Assembly (NCBI RefSeq): GCF_014196195.1
Contig: NZ_JACIDF010000012.1
Location: forward strand, 1 to 64,000
Direction: 5' to 3'
Source of the DNA: Anoxybacteroides rupiense
Lineage (GTDB): Bacteria; Bacillota; Bacilli; Bacillales; Anoxybacillaceae
DNA: 64,000 bases
This document shows, piece after piece, positions 1 to 8,604 of this stretch; the stretch's first letter is position 1, and each line of letters starts with the position of its first letter. A model generated the notes under the pieces. It searched no databases, had not been told where the DNA came from, and worked only from the letters and a program-made list of their open reading frames with translations. The position numbers and the translations under genes are program-made.

Positions 1-705
1 GATGGGTTGTACGTGAAACTTCGTCGAGATACGGTAGAAAAAGAGGTCATTTATGTCGTGTTAGGGGTAAACGAAGAAGGGTATCGTGAAATTCTTGATT
101 TCTTTGTGGGAGGACAGGAAAGCGCCTATGTATGGCAGGAGATTCTTCAACAACTATACAACAGGGGCGTAAAGGAAGTGCTTCTGGGCGTATTCGATGG
201 ACTACCGGGATTGGAGGAAGCCTTTAAAGCCGTTTATCCGAAAACCGATGTGCAGCGCTGTGTCGTTCACAAAGTACGTAATACCTTACATCGTGTTCGG
301 AAAAAAGATCAATTTGAAGTGGCAGAGGATCTCAAACTGATTGATCGCGCGCCGAATAAGGAGATGGCGTTCCAGATGTTTCAACAGTTTGAGTCGAAAT
401 GGTCCAGCAAGTATCCGAGAGAAGTCCAATCTTGGGCCCATGAGTGGGATGTCCTCCTTACATTTATGGAGTATCCAAGCCGTATTCGAAGTGTGATTTA
501 CACGACGAATGCCATTGAACGAACGATCAAGGAGATTCGGAAACGTCTCAAGCCGATGAACAGTTTGAGCAGTTTAGAAGCCGCGGAAAAAGTCGTGTAT
601 TTGACCATCCAAGATTTTAATGAGAAAGGGGCAGGACGAAAGTTGCGAGGATTTGCCGAAGCACATGAAGCTCTTCAACGAATGTTTGAAGAACGTTACA
701 ATTAA
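1..705 (+). CDS. IS256-family (Mutator-type) transposase, 5' truncated by window edge
   Basis: This is a DDE transposase that cuts and joins its own element. The reading frame is open to base 1, so the gene starts before the window; the visible 234 residues are the catalytic part. The first visible residue, Asp in DGLYVKLRRD, fits the first catalytic Asp, FDGLPGLEEAF carries the second, and TNAIERTIKEIRKR carries the Glu. The C-terminus is complete and ends with a normal stop, with no frameshift in the visible part, so the copy may be functional. The TTG at base 7 is not a real start because the homologous sequence continues upstream of it. Confidence 0.9.
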   Translation, partial: DGLYVKLRRDTVEKEVIYVVLGVNEEGYREILDFFVGGQESAYVWQEILQQLYNRGVKEVLLGVFDGLPGLEEAFKAVYPKTDVQRCVVHKVRNTLHRVRKKDQFEVAEDLKLIDRAPNKEMAFQMFQQFESKWSSKYPREVQSWAHEWDVLLTFMEYPSRIRSVIYTTNAIERTIKEIRKRLKPMNSLSSLEAAEKVVYLTIQDFNEKGAGRKLRGFAEAHEALQRMFEERYN

Positions 706-746
706 CTAAATAATGTAAATTAATGAGATAAGGGGATTCTCCCTTT

Positions 747-782
747 CCACACAGAAGACTGAATATTCAGTCTTCTGTGTGG
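747..782. repeat. Perfect 36-bp palindrome downstream of the IS256 transposase
   Basis: Bases 747-764 are the exact reverse complement of 765-782 with no loop, centred on GAATATTC. It sits between the transposase stop and the right end of the element. In RNA it would form a strong hairpin and could stop transcription in either direction; in DNA it could extrude as a cruciform. Confidence 0.85.
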
Positions 783-990
783 AGGAAACAGCCCCCCTCT
801 ATTCCAAATCCATTTCAGAGATACCCTATCTATTTTACATTACACAAAATTCTTGACGGTACCCTAGTTACAATTTTATTTTTTGTGTGCAAATTCATAA
901 AAAAATAATTCAGAGGCTCTTACTGTAGTCAACCTAATTCTCTCAGCGTTATTGAGATTTACTAATATCTTCATTGTGTGAAGGTTTGAG

Positions 991-1128
991 ATTCGTGTCG
1001 TCATCAATCTTTATCATGTTTCGGCAGACATAATCGCTGGCATGTATCAAAAGCGTTGGTCGATTGAAGTGTTTTTTTCGTCGGATCAAGCAATATTCCA
1101 ACTTTCCTACCGTTTTTTCAATCCTTAA
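991..1128 (+). pseudogene. IS4-type transposase remnant
   Basis: In one frame the sequence reads RVVINLYHVSADIIAGMYQ then KRWSIEVFF, the typical C-terminal core of IS4-group transposases (Y-x-x-R-W-x-I-E-x-F-F). It then shifts frame to continue as FFRRIKQYSNFPTVF, the expected next stretch. Both ends are missing and the frame is broken, so this is a dead fragment of roughly 45 residues. It lies just upstream of the AT-rich MFS gene. Confidence 0.65.
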
Positions 1129-1167
1129 CTTATATATTTTATTCATCAAAAAGGGACTGAAGTATTA

Positions 1168-2373
1168 ATGGGATATCTATCTTATTTTTTATTTATAATT
1201 TTATCTAACTCGAGATTTTCAAGATCTATATTACTGATATTTATGATCAATAATAAAATTACACTTTTTCAATTTGGTTTAATCCAGCTTTCTTATTATA
1301 GTATTCGCTTTTTGAGCGAATTTCCAAGTGGTGTTCTAGCAGACTATATAAAAAGAAAATACTCTATGGCTATTGGTAGTCTACTAGCCAGTTTGTCTGG
1401 AATTCTACTCTATAGTACTAACTTTTTGGATATATCTGGATATTTTTGGGTGTTTTTAATATTATTTAGCTTAGATGCGATGGCTTCCTCTTTTCTTAGT
1501 GGTTCAGATCAAGCCATGTTGTATGATTACTTAAAAAGAAAAGGTTTGGAAAGTAAATATCCAAAATTTTTAGGTTGGAGAGAAGCGATCGCGGCAATTT
1601 CATTGGGAACAACAACAATAATTGGAGGATTCTTAGCTTCTAAATCAATAAATTTACCTTTTTTATGGCAAGGAATTTTGTTTTTACTTGCCACACTAGT
1701 AATCCTATTCTTCCCAGAAAATAAATCTGTAACAATAAAAGAAAGAGTATCTAGGACAACTCCTCTAAAAATTGCATCAGAAGGATTAAATGTTATTAAA
1801 AGGATTCCTACTATCCAATTTTTGGTTTTATTTATGACTACTCTAGCTGCCAGCACTAACACCGTAACTATATTTATTCAGGGATATTTTAATGAGTTAA
1901 ATATTAGTACTAATTCTATTGGAATCATTTATGGTATTTGTACGGTACTGAGTGCGCTAGCAGCTATAAATTCCTATCATCTGACAAAACTAACATTAAA
2001 GACAATATTAATTATTACAACTAGTATGTTCTTTGTGGGTATTATATGTTTGCTTACAGAATATATACCTTTAGTAATCTTTGGATTTTTCCTTATTTAT
2101 CTTAAATTAGATTTTCTAGAGCCTTCTGTGTATTTCTTTTTAAATAAATATGTTAAGGAAGAAGTTCGAGCAACTGTTCTTTCTTTTTTCGGAACAGCCT
2201 TAAACTTTGTAACTCTTATTATGTACCCACTATATGGAATAGTTGGAGAACAATCTGGATACAAGGGCATGATCTTTGGAATGTCAATTTTGTCCATCCC
2301 CTTATTTATTTATTTGTTTATTTTTTACAAAAAGTACAAAGTGGGGGATAGTAAAACATCTATATCAGTTTAA
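1168..2373 (+). CDS. MFS permease, probably drug or metabolite efflux
   Basis: The 401-residue product is almost wholly hydrophobic, with roughly 10-12 predicted membrane helices. FPSGVLADYIKRK at residues 53-65 matches MFS motif A between helices 2 and 3. Family members export drugs or small metabolites using the proton gradient; the substrate cannot be told from sequence. The ATG follows AAAAAGGGA at a workable distance. The gene is much richer in A+T than the core genes further right and is flanked on both sides by transposase remnants, which suggests horizontal arrival. It stands alone with no regulator beside it. The reading frame is intact and the length normal. Confidence 0.75.
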   Translation: MGYLSYFLFIILSNSRFSRSILLIFMINNKITLFQFGLIQLSYYSIRFLSEFPSGVLADYIKRKYSMAIGSLLASLSGILLYSTNFLDISGYFWVFLILFSLDAMASSFLSGSDQAMLYDYLKRKGLESKYPKFLGWREAIAAISLGTTTIIGGFLASKSINLPFLWQGILFLLATLVILFFPENKSVTIKERVSRTTPLKIASEGLNVIKRIPTIQFLVLFMTTLAASTNTVTIFIQGYFNELNISTNSIGIIYGICTVLSALAAINSYHLTKLTLKTILIITTSMFFVGIICLLTEYIPLVIFGFFLIYLKLDFLEPSVYFFLNKYVKEEVRATVLSFFGTALNFVTLIMYPLYGIVGEQSGYKGMIFGMSILSIPLFIYLFIFYKKYKVGDSKTSISV

Positions 2374-2415
2374 CTTGAAGATTAGAGTTCTAAATAATCA
2401 GAAATTCTGTTACAA

Positions 2416-2490
2416 ATTTTTTCGGCTGTCGGAGGTAAGTCAAGAATTTCCTTCATCAAGCGAATTAGTGACAGATTACCGAACAACAAT
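2416..2490 (+). repeat. Half-copy of the dispersed intergenic repeat, joined to an ISL3 remnant
   Basis: The stretch starting ATTTTTTCGGCTGTCGGAGG closely matches the left arm of the repeat copy at 38518 (TATTTTTTCGACGGTCGGAG), including the following TCCTTCATCA and CCGAACAAC blocks. After about base 2490 the similarity stops and transposase-like coding begins, so the second arm is absent. Confidence 0.6.
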
Positions 2491-2499
2491 TCTTCTTTT

Positions 2500-2938
2500 G
2501 ATGGAAAATTCAAATGGATTGACAGCATTCCGTCAAGGGATGGCCAATGCCAATCCTTCCATCCTTCATGTGTATGATCGATGGCATTTGATCGGGAATG
2601 CGAAGAAGAGACTGGATTTTCTTCTTTTATTCCTCGTTCCTTCTGTGATGACATGGAGTAAATCTCTCCCATCTGTTCGTGAAATCGAAAGGACAAAGGC
2701 AGAAAAGAGGAAAAAGGAGCGCCAGGAACAAAAATGGGCACTTATTCAAGAAATCCAAACGGCTCATCCATCAGGGAAGAACATTTCTGGGCTTGCGAAG
2801 GAATATGAGCTAGATCGGAAAACGGTGAAAAAATACCTTCAGACGACAACTCCGCCACCGATTCATCGACGAAAAAGAAAAACACCGATTTCCCCTTTTT
2901 TGAACCGTGTCATCGAGTTAGAAGCGCAAGGACTATAA
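2500..2938 (+). pseudogene. ISL3-type transposase fragment
   Basis: From about base 2500 the frame encodes FRQGMANANPS, then HVYDRWHLIGNAKKRLDFLL, the catalytic-core signature of ISL3 transposases (D-R-W/F-H-L). A basic linker and a helix-turn-helix-like segment (GLAKEYELDRKTVKKYL) follow. The N-terminal zinc finger and the first catalytic Asp are missing. The frame ends at the left end of the IS3-type element at about 2939, and no continuation was recognised on its far side. The fragment cannot encode an active enzyme. Confidence 0.7.
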
Positions 2939-2989
2939 TGTCCCCAGGGGGTGAAACACAAAATCCGAAATCTAAGTTATACTGTAACT

Positions 2990-3307
2990 ATGAAGAAGAG
3001 AACGAATTATACGCCAGAATTTAAAACGAAAGTCGTCCTTGAAATCTTGTCAGAAGAATCTACTGTGAATCAAATTGCAGCCAAATATGATGTCAGCCCA
3101 GTTGTACTCTCTCGTTGGAAAAAGGAGTTCATCGAACGGGCCTCGGAAGTGTTTAAGAAAGGGCCTTCCGAAGCCGAAAAGGAACTCGAACAAAGTAAAC
3201 AACATATCGCAGGACTGGAGCAAAAGGTTGGCCAGCTTACCTATGGGGTAGACGGGTTGGAAAAAAAATCTACAGAAATCCTCGGGCCAGGCTGGAAGAA
3301 AAAATAA
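2990..3307 (+). CDS. IS3-family OrfA (helix-turn-helix subunit)
   Basis: The product is about 105 residues if the ATG at 2990 (MKKRTNYTPEFKTKVVLE) is used; an earlier in-frame GTG at 2951 has no advantage. Residues 8-55 form the transposase_8 helix-turn-helix (STVNQIAAKYDVSPVVLSRWK), followed by a leucine-zipper-like segment used for multimerisation. It recognises the element's ends. The orf ends in an A-rich run near 3300, the usual place for frameshifting into orfB. However, orfB lies in the +1 frame, whereas IS3 elements normally use -1 slippage, so this copy may carry an indel. Confidence 0.8.
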   Translation: MKKRTNYTPEFKTKVVLEILSEESTVNQIAAKYDVSPVVLSRWKKEFIERASEVFKKGPSEAEKELEQSKQHIAGLEQKVGQLTYGVDGLEKKSTEILGPGWKKK

Positions 3308-3353
3308 TATTGATTTTAGTGATTCTCAGATTACGATTAGCCGGCAGGCTGAA

Positions 3354-4139
3354 TTGTTAAGCATCAATCGAAGCAGCGTTTATCGTCAGCCGCCCAAGGA
3401 GACGGTGATCTCTGACGACGACTTATTTATCATGCGCAGAATCGATGAACTGCACACGGTCCACCCTACGTGGAGTTACCGGACCATCACAAAAGTCATC
3501 CGCCGCGATGACCATATCCTCGTGAATCGTCAGAAGATCCGGAGATTGATGCGTGAGATGGGCATGCACACCATTTACCCGAAGCCCCACCTCAGCAAGC
3601 GTTACCATGCTCAGTATATTCGTCCCTATCTACTTAGAAAGCTAAATAGCTGTCGTCCTGATCAGGTCTGGGGGATCGATATTACCTATCTCCGGATGGA
3701 GAAGGGCGTTATGTACCTCTTTGTCATCATAGATTGGTGCAGTCGGTGTATCGTCGATTACGAGCTTTCCAGCACCTTAGAGAAAACCTTTGTTATGAAC
3801 TGTCTGGAACGGGCACTGAAAAGCCGCAAGCCTGAAATAATGAATAGGGACCAAGGGTCGCACTTTACAAACCCGGATTACTTAGGTTTACTGGATCGAG
3901 CCGAGATCAAAGTCTCCATGGATGGAAAAGGACAAGCTCTGGATAATGTGAGAACAGAGCGTTTCTTTAGAACTTTGAAATATGACCTGATCTACCCCCA
4001 AGAATTTGAGACACCACGTCAATTGAGAAAAGGCATTACCGAGTATATTCATGAATACAACACCTACAGACCCCATTCCTCGATTGGCGATCTGTGTCCA
4101 CTGGAGACTTACAACGGTAGAGAATTTTGTGCAGCCTAA
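3354..4139 (+). CDS. IS3-family OrfB (integrase-type DDE transposase)
   Basis: This 261-residue product carries an HTH_21 segment (about 40-85) and an rve/DDE catalytic core. The catalytic residues are visible: Asp in WGIDITYL, Asp in NRDQGSHFTN, and Glu in DNVRTERFFRTLKYD. The C-terminal YRPHSSIGDLCPLETY block is standard for the family. In frame, similarity extends upstream of the first start (SQITISRQAELL), as expected when OrfB is made as an OrfAB fusion. The catalytic triad is intact; whether the fusion can form is doubtful given the frame relation to orfA. Confidence 0.85.
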   Translation: MLSINRSSVYRQPPKETVISDDDLFIMRRIDELHTVHPTWSYRTITKVIRRDDHILVNRQKIRRLMREMGMHTIYPKPHLSKRYHAQYIRPYLLRKLNSCRPDQVWGIDITYLRMEKGVMYLFVIIDWCSRCIVDYELSSTLEKTFVMNCLERALKSRKPEIMNRDQGSHFTNPDYLGLLDRAEIKVSMDGKGQALDNVRTERFFRTLKYDLIYPQEFETPRQLRKGITEYIHEYNTYRPHSSIGDLCPLETYNGREFCAA

Positions 4140-4210
4140 TGACCCAATACTCGAAAGGAGAATGAACTTAGAACTCCACTTCGTGTGTCTTGACATTGGG
4201 GAGCATTATA

Positions 4211-4433
4211 TTTAGCTGTTGACTGGCTACTGAATACGCTGGATTTTTATCGCCGGTTATGACACGAGGCTTAGAAACATAAAAAGACCGCAAAGCTTCT
4301 TTAGGAAGCGCTTTGCAGCCTTTTGATCACTTGTTTTGCTTAAATAAAAATCAATGGTACTTCCTTCAAAATTAACTGCACGATACAAATCCATCCATTG
4401 ACCTTTTACTTTTATGTATCTGTAGATGAGCAT
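4211..4433 (-). pseudogene. IS6-family transposase remnant
   Basis: On the minus strand the frame reads MLIYRYIKVKGQWMDLYRAV, then a GSTIDFYLSKTSDQKAAKRF core. This is the region of IS6/IS240 transposases around the first and second catalytic Asp. It then shifts frame to continue as ALRSFYVSKPRVITGDKNPA. Both ends are missing and at least one frameshift is present. It directly abuts the right end of the IS3-type element. Confidence 0.7.
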
Positions 4434-4481
4434 TTTTAATCACAATAATTTCCATGGTTAGAGAGACAAACAGGGTACCCC

Positions 4482-4985
4482 TTACGCGATACGGAGCTGT
4501 TTTTTGATCACATCAATGGGAATATCTTGCTTCGCGGCGTCATAAATGAACTCTACGACGCGGTGGCCTTTCCGCGATCGAAGAAGCTCCAGTCCGGCGG
4601 AGAGGTTTTGTCGGGATTCGGCGATGCTGTACACGCAGGCCAAGAGCACCACCGCCCAATACCGTTTCACTGCCTGCATGTGGCGAACGCGGTATCCATC
4701 CAGCTTCAGTTGATCTTTCGCCTGACGGAAAAAGCATTCGATTGTCCAACGCTGGGCGTAGTAACGCAGTCGCTCAATTCCCGGTCGGTGCTCAAGACGC
4801 AATGGAGAGGTTCCGGTGTCGTCAGCTGATCCGCCTTCCAAGCCAGCAGCACCACCGCATTCTCAAGACCGTTTAGGATGCCTTTGTAACGATACACGCG
4901 GTAACGCTCCTGTCCCATCGTGACGAGGCGGGTATCGTTCGGTTCGAGGCTGCGCGCAAACGGCTTCGCACGGAGAATATTAAAT
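4482..4985 (-). pseudogene. IS701/IS4-like DDE transposase, C-terminal remnant with frameshift
   Basis: Two minus-strand frames together encode one transposase C-terminus. The upstream part reads AKPFARSLEPNDTRLVTMGQ and on to VLLAWKADQLTTPEPLHCVL and STDRELSD; the downstream part reads RYYAQRWTIECFFRQAKDQL and on to DVIKKQLRIA at the natural end. The switch near 4800 needs a frameshift. Similarity stops abruptly at about 4985, so the N-terminal half has been lost. The Y-x-x-R-W-x-I-E-x-F-F motif assigns it to the IS4/IS701-type DDE superfamily. Confidence 0.75.
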
Positions 4986-5085
4986 AATACTAATCGTGAT
5001 GATGATAAATTATGAAATAACGAGACATAATTGTGAGATAATGCGAGATAATTTATAATTGACGTTGATCGGATCATGAAAGTCG

Positions 5086-5306
5086 AATCCCAAATAAGTA
5101 CTGAATCAATGGAATTTTAATCAGAACGACAGAATCAATACTTGGACGACCTTTATCTTCCGAATACAAATCTTTCATCAATCATAGATAAACAAAAAAT
5201 CAATCGCTGCATCGATTTTTCGAACAAGATGGTCTTGGGGTACTAACTCATCGAGAGTAACAGCCATCATCGAATGACGTTTGTCCGTATTTTGTCGTTG
5301 AAGCAT
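5086..5306 (-). pseudogene. IS1182-type transposase, N-terminal remnant with frameshift
   Basis: Minus-strand translation from ATG at 5306, behind a good GGAGGTGAG site, gives MLQRQNTDKRHSMMAVTLDE then LVPQDHLVRKIDAAIDF, the characteristic N-terminus of IS1182-family transposases. Stop codons then interrupt it, and the adjacent frame continues with DLYSEDKGRPSIDSVVLIKI and PLIQYLFGIR, also typical of the family. The remaining ~400 residues are gone. It ends the IS-rich segment next to lipA. Confidence 0.75.
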
Positions 5307-5344
5307 ATTTCTCACCTCCATACACCTTACTATTCCTCAACTAT

Positions 5345-5410
5345 AATAAAAAAGCTTGTCGACAAAGTCGACAAGCTGAAAGATCCTGTTTACAAAAAAC
5401 AGGACCTTTT
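5345..5410 (-). terminator. Tandem hairpin terminator of lipA
   Basis: Two hairpins follow the lipA stop on the minus strand. One has stem AGGTCCTGTTT/AAACAGGATCT (about 5381-5407). The other has perfect 11-bp arms AGCTTGTCGAC/GTCGACAAGCT (5353-5377), followed on the minus strand by a run of T. The second is a classic intrinsic terminator. Confidence 0.85.
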
Positions 5411-5415
5411 GACAT

Positions 5416-6312
5416 TTATGCTTGCTGGTTCATTTGGCGCGCAGCCGCATTCACCTGCTCGTCCGCATGGTAAGAAGAGCGCACAAGCGGTCCAGCTTCG
5501 CAATGGCTGAATCCTTTACTTAGCGCTATTTCTTTTAATTCCATAAATTCATGCGGATGATAATATTTTTGCACTTTAAGATGTTTTTTTGTCGGCTGCA
5601 AATATTGTCCAATCGTTAAAATATCAACATGATGAGCCCTTAGGTCATCCATCGCTTCAATAATTTCTTCTTTGGTTTCTCCAAGTCCAATCATAATGCT
5701 GGATTTAGTTGGAATATCCGGCTGCAATTCTTTAGCACGCCGTAAAAATTCAAGGGAGCGCTCATACGTAGCGCGGGCACGAACTCTTGGAGTGAGACGG
5801 CGGACGGTTTCGATATTATGATTTAAAATGTCAGGCCGAGCATCCATTAATGTTTTTAAATTTTCATATACTCCACCCATATCAGACGGAAGCACCTCAA
5901 TGGTCGTAAACGGATTTTTGCGGCGAACCGCACGGACCGTTTCCGCAAACACAGCCGCTCCTCCGTCTTTTAAATCATCACGCGCTACAGCTGTTACAAC
6001 AACATGCTTTAAGTTCATAATGCGCACGGAATCGGCCACTCTTTCCGGTTCCTTCCAATCCAACTCAGTCGGCAAGCCTGTTTTGACCGCACAGAAACGG
6101 CATGCACGCGTACAAACATCCCCTAAAATCATAAAGGTGGCCGTTCTTCTTACAGCCCAGCATTCATGGATATTCGGGCATTTTGCTTCCTCACAAACGG
6201 TATGCAATTGCTTTTCGCGCATCATTTTTTTCAGGCCGATGTAATTTTCGTTCGTATTCAGCTTTATCTTCAACCAATCGGGTTTGCGAATGCGTTCTTC
6301 GTTTGTAGCCAT
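5416..6312 (-). CDS. lipA: Lipoyl synthase LipA
   Basis: LipA is a radical-SAM enzyme that inserts two sulfurs into octanoyl groups on lipoyl domains such as GcvH (encoded at 24.7-25.1 kb) and the E2 subunits of 2-oxoacid dehydrogenases. The 298-residue length matches the B. subtilis protein. The auxiliary [4Fe-4S] cluster ligands are visible in [12 protein letters not shown] (residues 40-51), and the radical-SAM CxxxCxxC is CTRACRFC (residues 67-74). The ATG follows TTGGAGTG. The gene stands alone with its own tandem terminator; on its other side lies the divergently transcribed spore gene lytH, as in the B. subtilis yut/yun order. Confidence 0.95.
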   Translation of the reverse strand: MATNEERIRKPDWLKIKLNTNENYIGLKKMMREKQLHTVCEEAKCPNIHECWAVRRTATFMILGDVCTRACRFCAVKTGLPTELDWKEPERVADSVRIMNLKHVVVTAVARDDLKDGGAAVFAETVRAVRRKNPFTTIEVLPSDMGGVYENLKTLMDARPDILNHNIETVRRLTPRVRARATYERSLEFLRRAKELQPDIPTKSSIMIGLGETKEEIIEAMDDLRAHHVDILTIGQYLQPTKKHLKVQKYYHPHEFMELKEIALSKGFSHCEAGPLVRSSYHADEQVNAAARQMNQQA

Positions 6313-6480
6313 TTTTCACACTCCAATAATTTATTTACACATTTTTATTATAAAAAAAAGCAAGGTTGAACACAAAGGAAATTGTCGTAACCGCTTGCAG
6401 CTTCCAATTTTTAATATTTATGAAAACCGCCAATCTCCTCAAACTAATGATATCAGATTTTCTGAAAGGAGTAGGAAGAT

Positions 6481-7488
6481 GTGTATAAACTAATCTCTCT
6501 GGCATTGGCCGTTTTATGCATGGTTTCGTTTCCCCTGTCCGTCTTTGCAAAAGAAACCATGCATGATGAAGATATTTATGAACGGCGAATGGAGCTGTAC
6601 AAACAAGCGGAAGCAGTCTCGCTCATTCCCTGGTATTATTTTGCCGCAATTGATCAATATGAACGAAATATCCGCCTTGTGCGCCGCGATTTACCGAAAG
6701 CGAAAGGCGTTCTTGGTATTTATATTAAACCGGAAATATGGTCTGGCCCTCTTAATAAAAATCAAAATGATACGAATCCGTTCACGATCTCACAATTTGG
6801 CGGTTTTGGAATGGATGGAAATGGAGATGGTGTAGCTGATTCGACAAATGATGAGGATATTATTTTTTCCATGGCGCGGTTTCTCCAATCATACGGCACC
6901 GATCATGAGCATTTAAAAATAGCTCTATGGCAGTATTATCATCGCAGTAAAACCGTCGATATGATTTTAGGAAAAGTGAAAATTTATAAAAAATATGGCA
7001 CCCTTCGTCTTGATAGTCACGCATTTCCTCTTCCTCTTCACGCTAATTACACCTATAAAGATACGTGGGGCGATGCAAGAGGCTGGGGGGGAAGAAGAAT
7101 TCATGAAGGAACAGATATTTTCGCTGATTATGGAGTTCCTGTACGCTCCACTTGTTACGGCATCGTTGAATTAAAAGGATGGAACCAGTACGGAGGATGG
7201 CGTGTTGGCATACGCGATATTAATAATACGTATCATTATTTTGCCCATTTAAACGGATTTGCTGGAAGCTTGCATCAAGGACAAATTGTTGAACCGGGAA
7301 TGATTATCGGCGCTGTTGGCAGCTCAGGCTATGGCCCTCCCGGCACTGCTGGCAAATTTCCACCGCATCTTCATTATGGCATGTATAAAGATAACGGCTA
7401 TGCAGAGTGGTCATTTGATCCGTATCCGCATTTAAAAATATGGGAAAGAATGGAGAAAATAAAACGAAAACAAAGAGATCGGAAATGA
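6481..7488 (+). CDS. lytH: Sporulation L-Ala-D-Glu endopeptidase LytH (YunA), M23 family
   Basis: This 335-residue secreted peptidase trims peptide side chains to single L-alanines during spore cortex formation. Residues 1-23 form a signal peptide ending ...SVFA. Residues ~45-165 are a helical domain typical of LytH, and the M23 metallopeptidase domain covers ~185-315. Zinc ligands are visible in RRIHEGTDIF (H-x-x-x-D) and in PHLHYGMY (H-x-H), with HYFAHLNGF between them. Translation starts at GTG behind AAAGGAGTAGG. It is divergent from lipA and is expected to be expressed in the mother cell late in sporulation (family knowledge; no clear promoter was seen). Confidence 0.88.
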   Translation: MYKLISLALAVLCMVSFPLSVFAKETMHDEDIYERRMELYKQAEAVSLIPWYYFAAIDQYERNIRLVRRDLPKAKGVLGIYIKPEIWSGPLNKNQNDTNPFTISQFGGFGMDGNGDGVADSTNDEDIIFSMARFLQSYGTDHEHLKIALWQYYHRSKTVDMILGKVKIYKKYGTLRLDSHAFPLPLHANYTYKDTWGDARGWGGRRIHEGTDIFADYGVPVRSTCYGIVELKGWNQYGGWRVGIRDINNTYHYFAHLNGFAGSLHQGQIVEPGMIIGAVGSSGYGPPGTAGKFPPHLHYGMYKDNGYAEWSFDPYPHLKIWERMEKIKRKQRDRK

Positions 7489-7499
7489 TCCGATCTCTT
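7473..7499 (+). terminator. Terminator of lytH
   Basis: AAGAGATCGGA/TCCGATCTCTT form an 11-bp stem that overlaps the stop codon, with TTCTT after it. The T run is short, so efficiency is uncertain. Confidence 0.6.
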
Positions 7500-7739
7500 C
7501 TTACCCTGCATAATAGAGAACAGTAACTGAAATTTGACCTTTTCCGCCACACACAGTCAGGTGGCCGAACAAAGCCGCGTCACAGAATGATGAATGGGCC
7601 TAAAAGCGGATGCTTGGCAAGAAGTCGGCAGCTTGCCTCCAACCATCGACAAAATGGAGATTTTGCTTTGCATCAGTTATACATCCCAGCTTCTCATCGT
7701 ACCGATTCTATAAAAAGACGGAAATCCATCTGCTTCATA

Positions 7740-8495
7740 TTAATGAGTCGGTACTTCAAATGATGGATTCACGTTATTTCCGTTGTTATAAAAGTTCGGA
7801 ACCTCTCCTTCAATGACTTGCATTGCAACCGGAAAGTCCCGAGCCACAACAATCGGTTTTGTTGAAAATGGAATAATCACTTGAACATTCACTTCGACAC
7901 GGACGGAAATTTCTACAAGGGCATTATTAATTCCAAACGGCTGGATGCTTTTTTTCACTTCTGGCGTCACATCACCGATGATGTCAAACCGAACAGGAAC
8001 GCGAGGCCCCAAACTTCCAAGCAACACATTATTTGTCGCTTGACCAACAGGTATATAATAGATAATTCCATCCTCATTCGATTCCGAATCTTCAACGCCA
8101 ACACTAGAAATTTCAAGCTCCTGAAATTTTCCTCGAGATGCTGCTTTTAAATTCTTTTCCACGCGATCAACAAGCTTGGTAACAACCCGATTGACAATCG
8201 CATTATTATAATTAATGGAAGCGATATTGCCGTTTGTATCATGCTGGATCACAATTACATCATTCATGTTTATTTCTTCTTCTTCAATTTGCTGCTTAAT
8301 CGCGCTGTTGATGACCAGATTAGCGACTCGCTTCGTTTCACTCTCGGCAATATCCATTAACACCGGTTCGATTCCTTTATTAATAATCCAAAGACTGACT
8401 ACTGTAGATAAAATAAAAAAAACAAAAGTGAGCAAGAATAAATAACGAAAAGGAAGAGGCCCTTTTTTTGGTAAACGTCCGGGAAATGCAGCCAA
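7740..8495 (-). CDS. yunB: Sporulation protein YunB
   Basis: YunB is a sporulation-associated membrane protein of unknown biochemical role, conserved in spore formers and found here in the same place as in B. subtilis. The 251-residue product has a short positively charged N-terminus, one membrane segment at about residues 18-38, and a large outer domain (SIASVGVED-type beta-rich sequence). The C-terminal half (~160-235) is the conserved family core: GSLGPRVPVRFDIIGD and RVEVNVQVIIPFSTKPIVV. It faces lytH tail to tail, with about 250 bases of repeat-like DNA between them. Confidence 0.85.
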   Translation of the reverse strand: MAAFPGRLPKKGPLPFRYLFLLTFVFFILSTVVSLWIINKGIEPVLMDIAESETKRVANLVINSAIKQQIEEEEINMNDVIVIQHDTNGNIASINYNNAIVNRVVTKLVDRVEKNLKAASRGKFQELEISSVGVEDSESNEDGIIYYIPVGQATNNVLLGSLGPRVPVRFDIIGDVTPEVKKSIQPFGINNALVEISVRVEVNVQVIIPFSTKPIVVARDFPVAMQVIEGEVPNFYNNGNNVNPSFEVPTH

Positions 8496-8604
8496 TGGAA
8501 AATCCCCCCTTTACAAGCTATATGTATGCTTGAAAGAGAGGACATTTGTTATTTTTTTTATCCCAATTATAGATGTAACTCGATATTTGCCTCGATATAA
8601 AGGC

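Larger units (their letters stand above)
1..863 (+). mobile_element. IS256-family element, right part
   Basis: The window opens inside the transposase gene. After its stop codon at 705 the sequence runs about 160 bases to an end carrying CACAAAATTCTTGACGGTAC, which looks like an IS256-type terminal inverted repeat. The left end lies outside the window, so the boundary at 863 is an estimate from this motif and target duplications cannot be checked. Confidence 0.7.
2939..4205 (+). mobile_element. IS3-family insertion sequence
   Basis: Two orfs (orfA and orfB) lie between imperfect inverted ends: TGTCCCCAGGGGGTGAAACAC on the left, and the complement of the right end TGCTCCCCAATGTCAAGACAC. The outer bases extend the symmetry to TATAATG..CATTATA. 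I saw no clear direct repeat at the junctions. The element is inserted in an ISL3 remnant on its left and abuts an IS6-family remnant on its right. Confidence 0.7.

Noticed and set aside
949-1149. 66-codon minus-strand frame
   Set aside because: It is the antisense of the IS4-type transposase remnant, which reads sensibly on the plus strand.
5345-5410. Possible small RNA gene
   Set aside because: The paired hairpins are fully explained as the lipA terminator.
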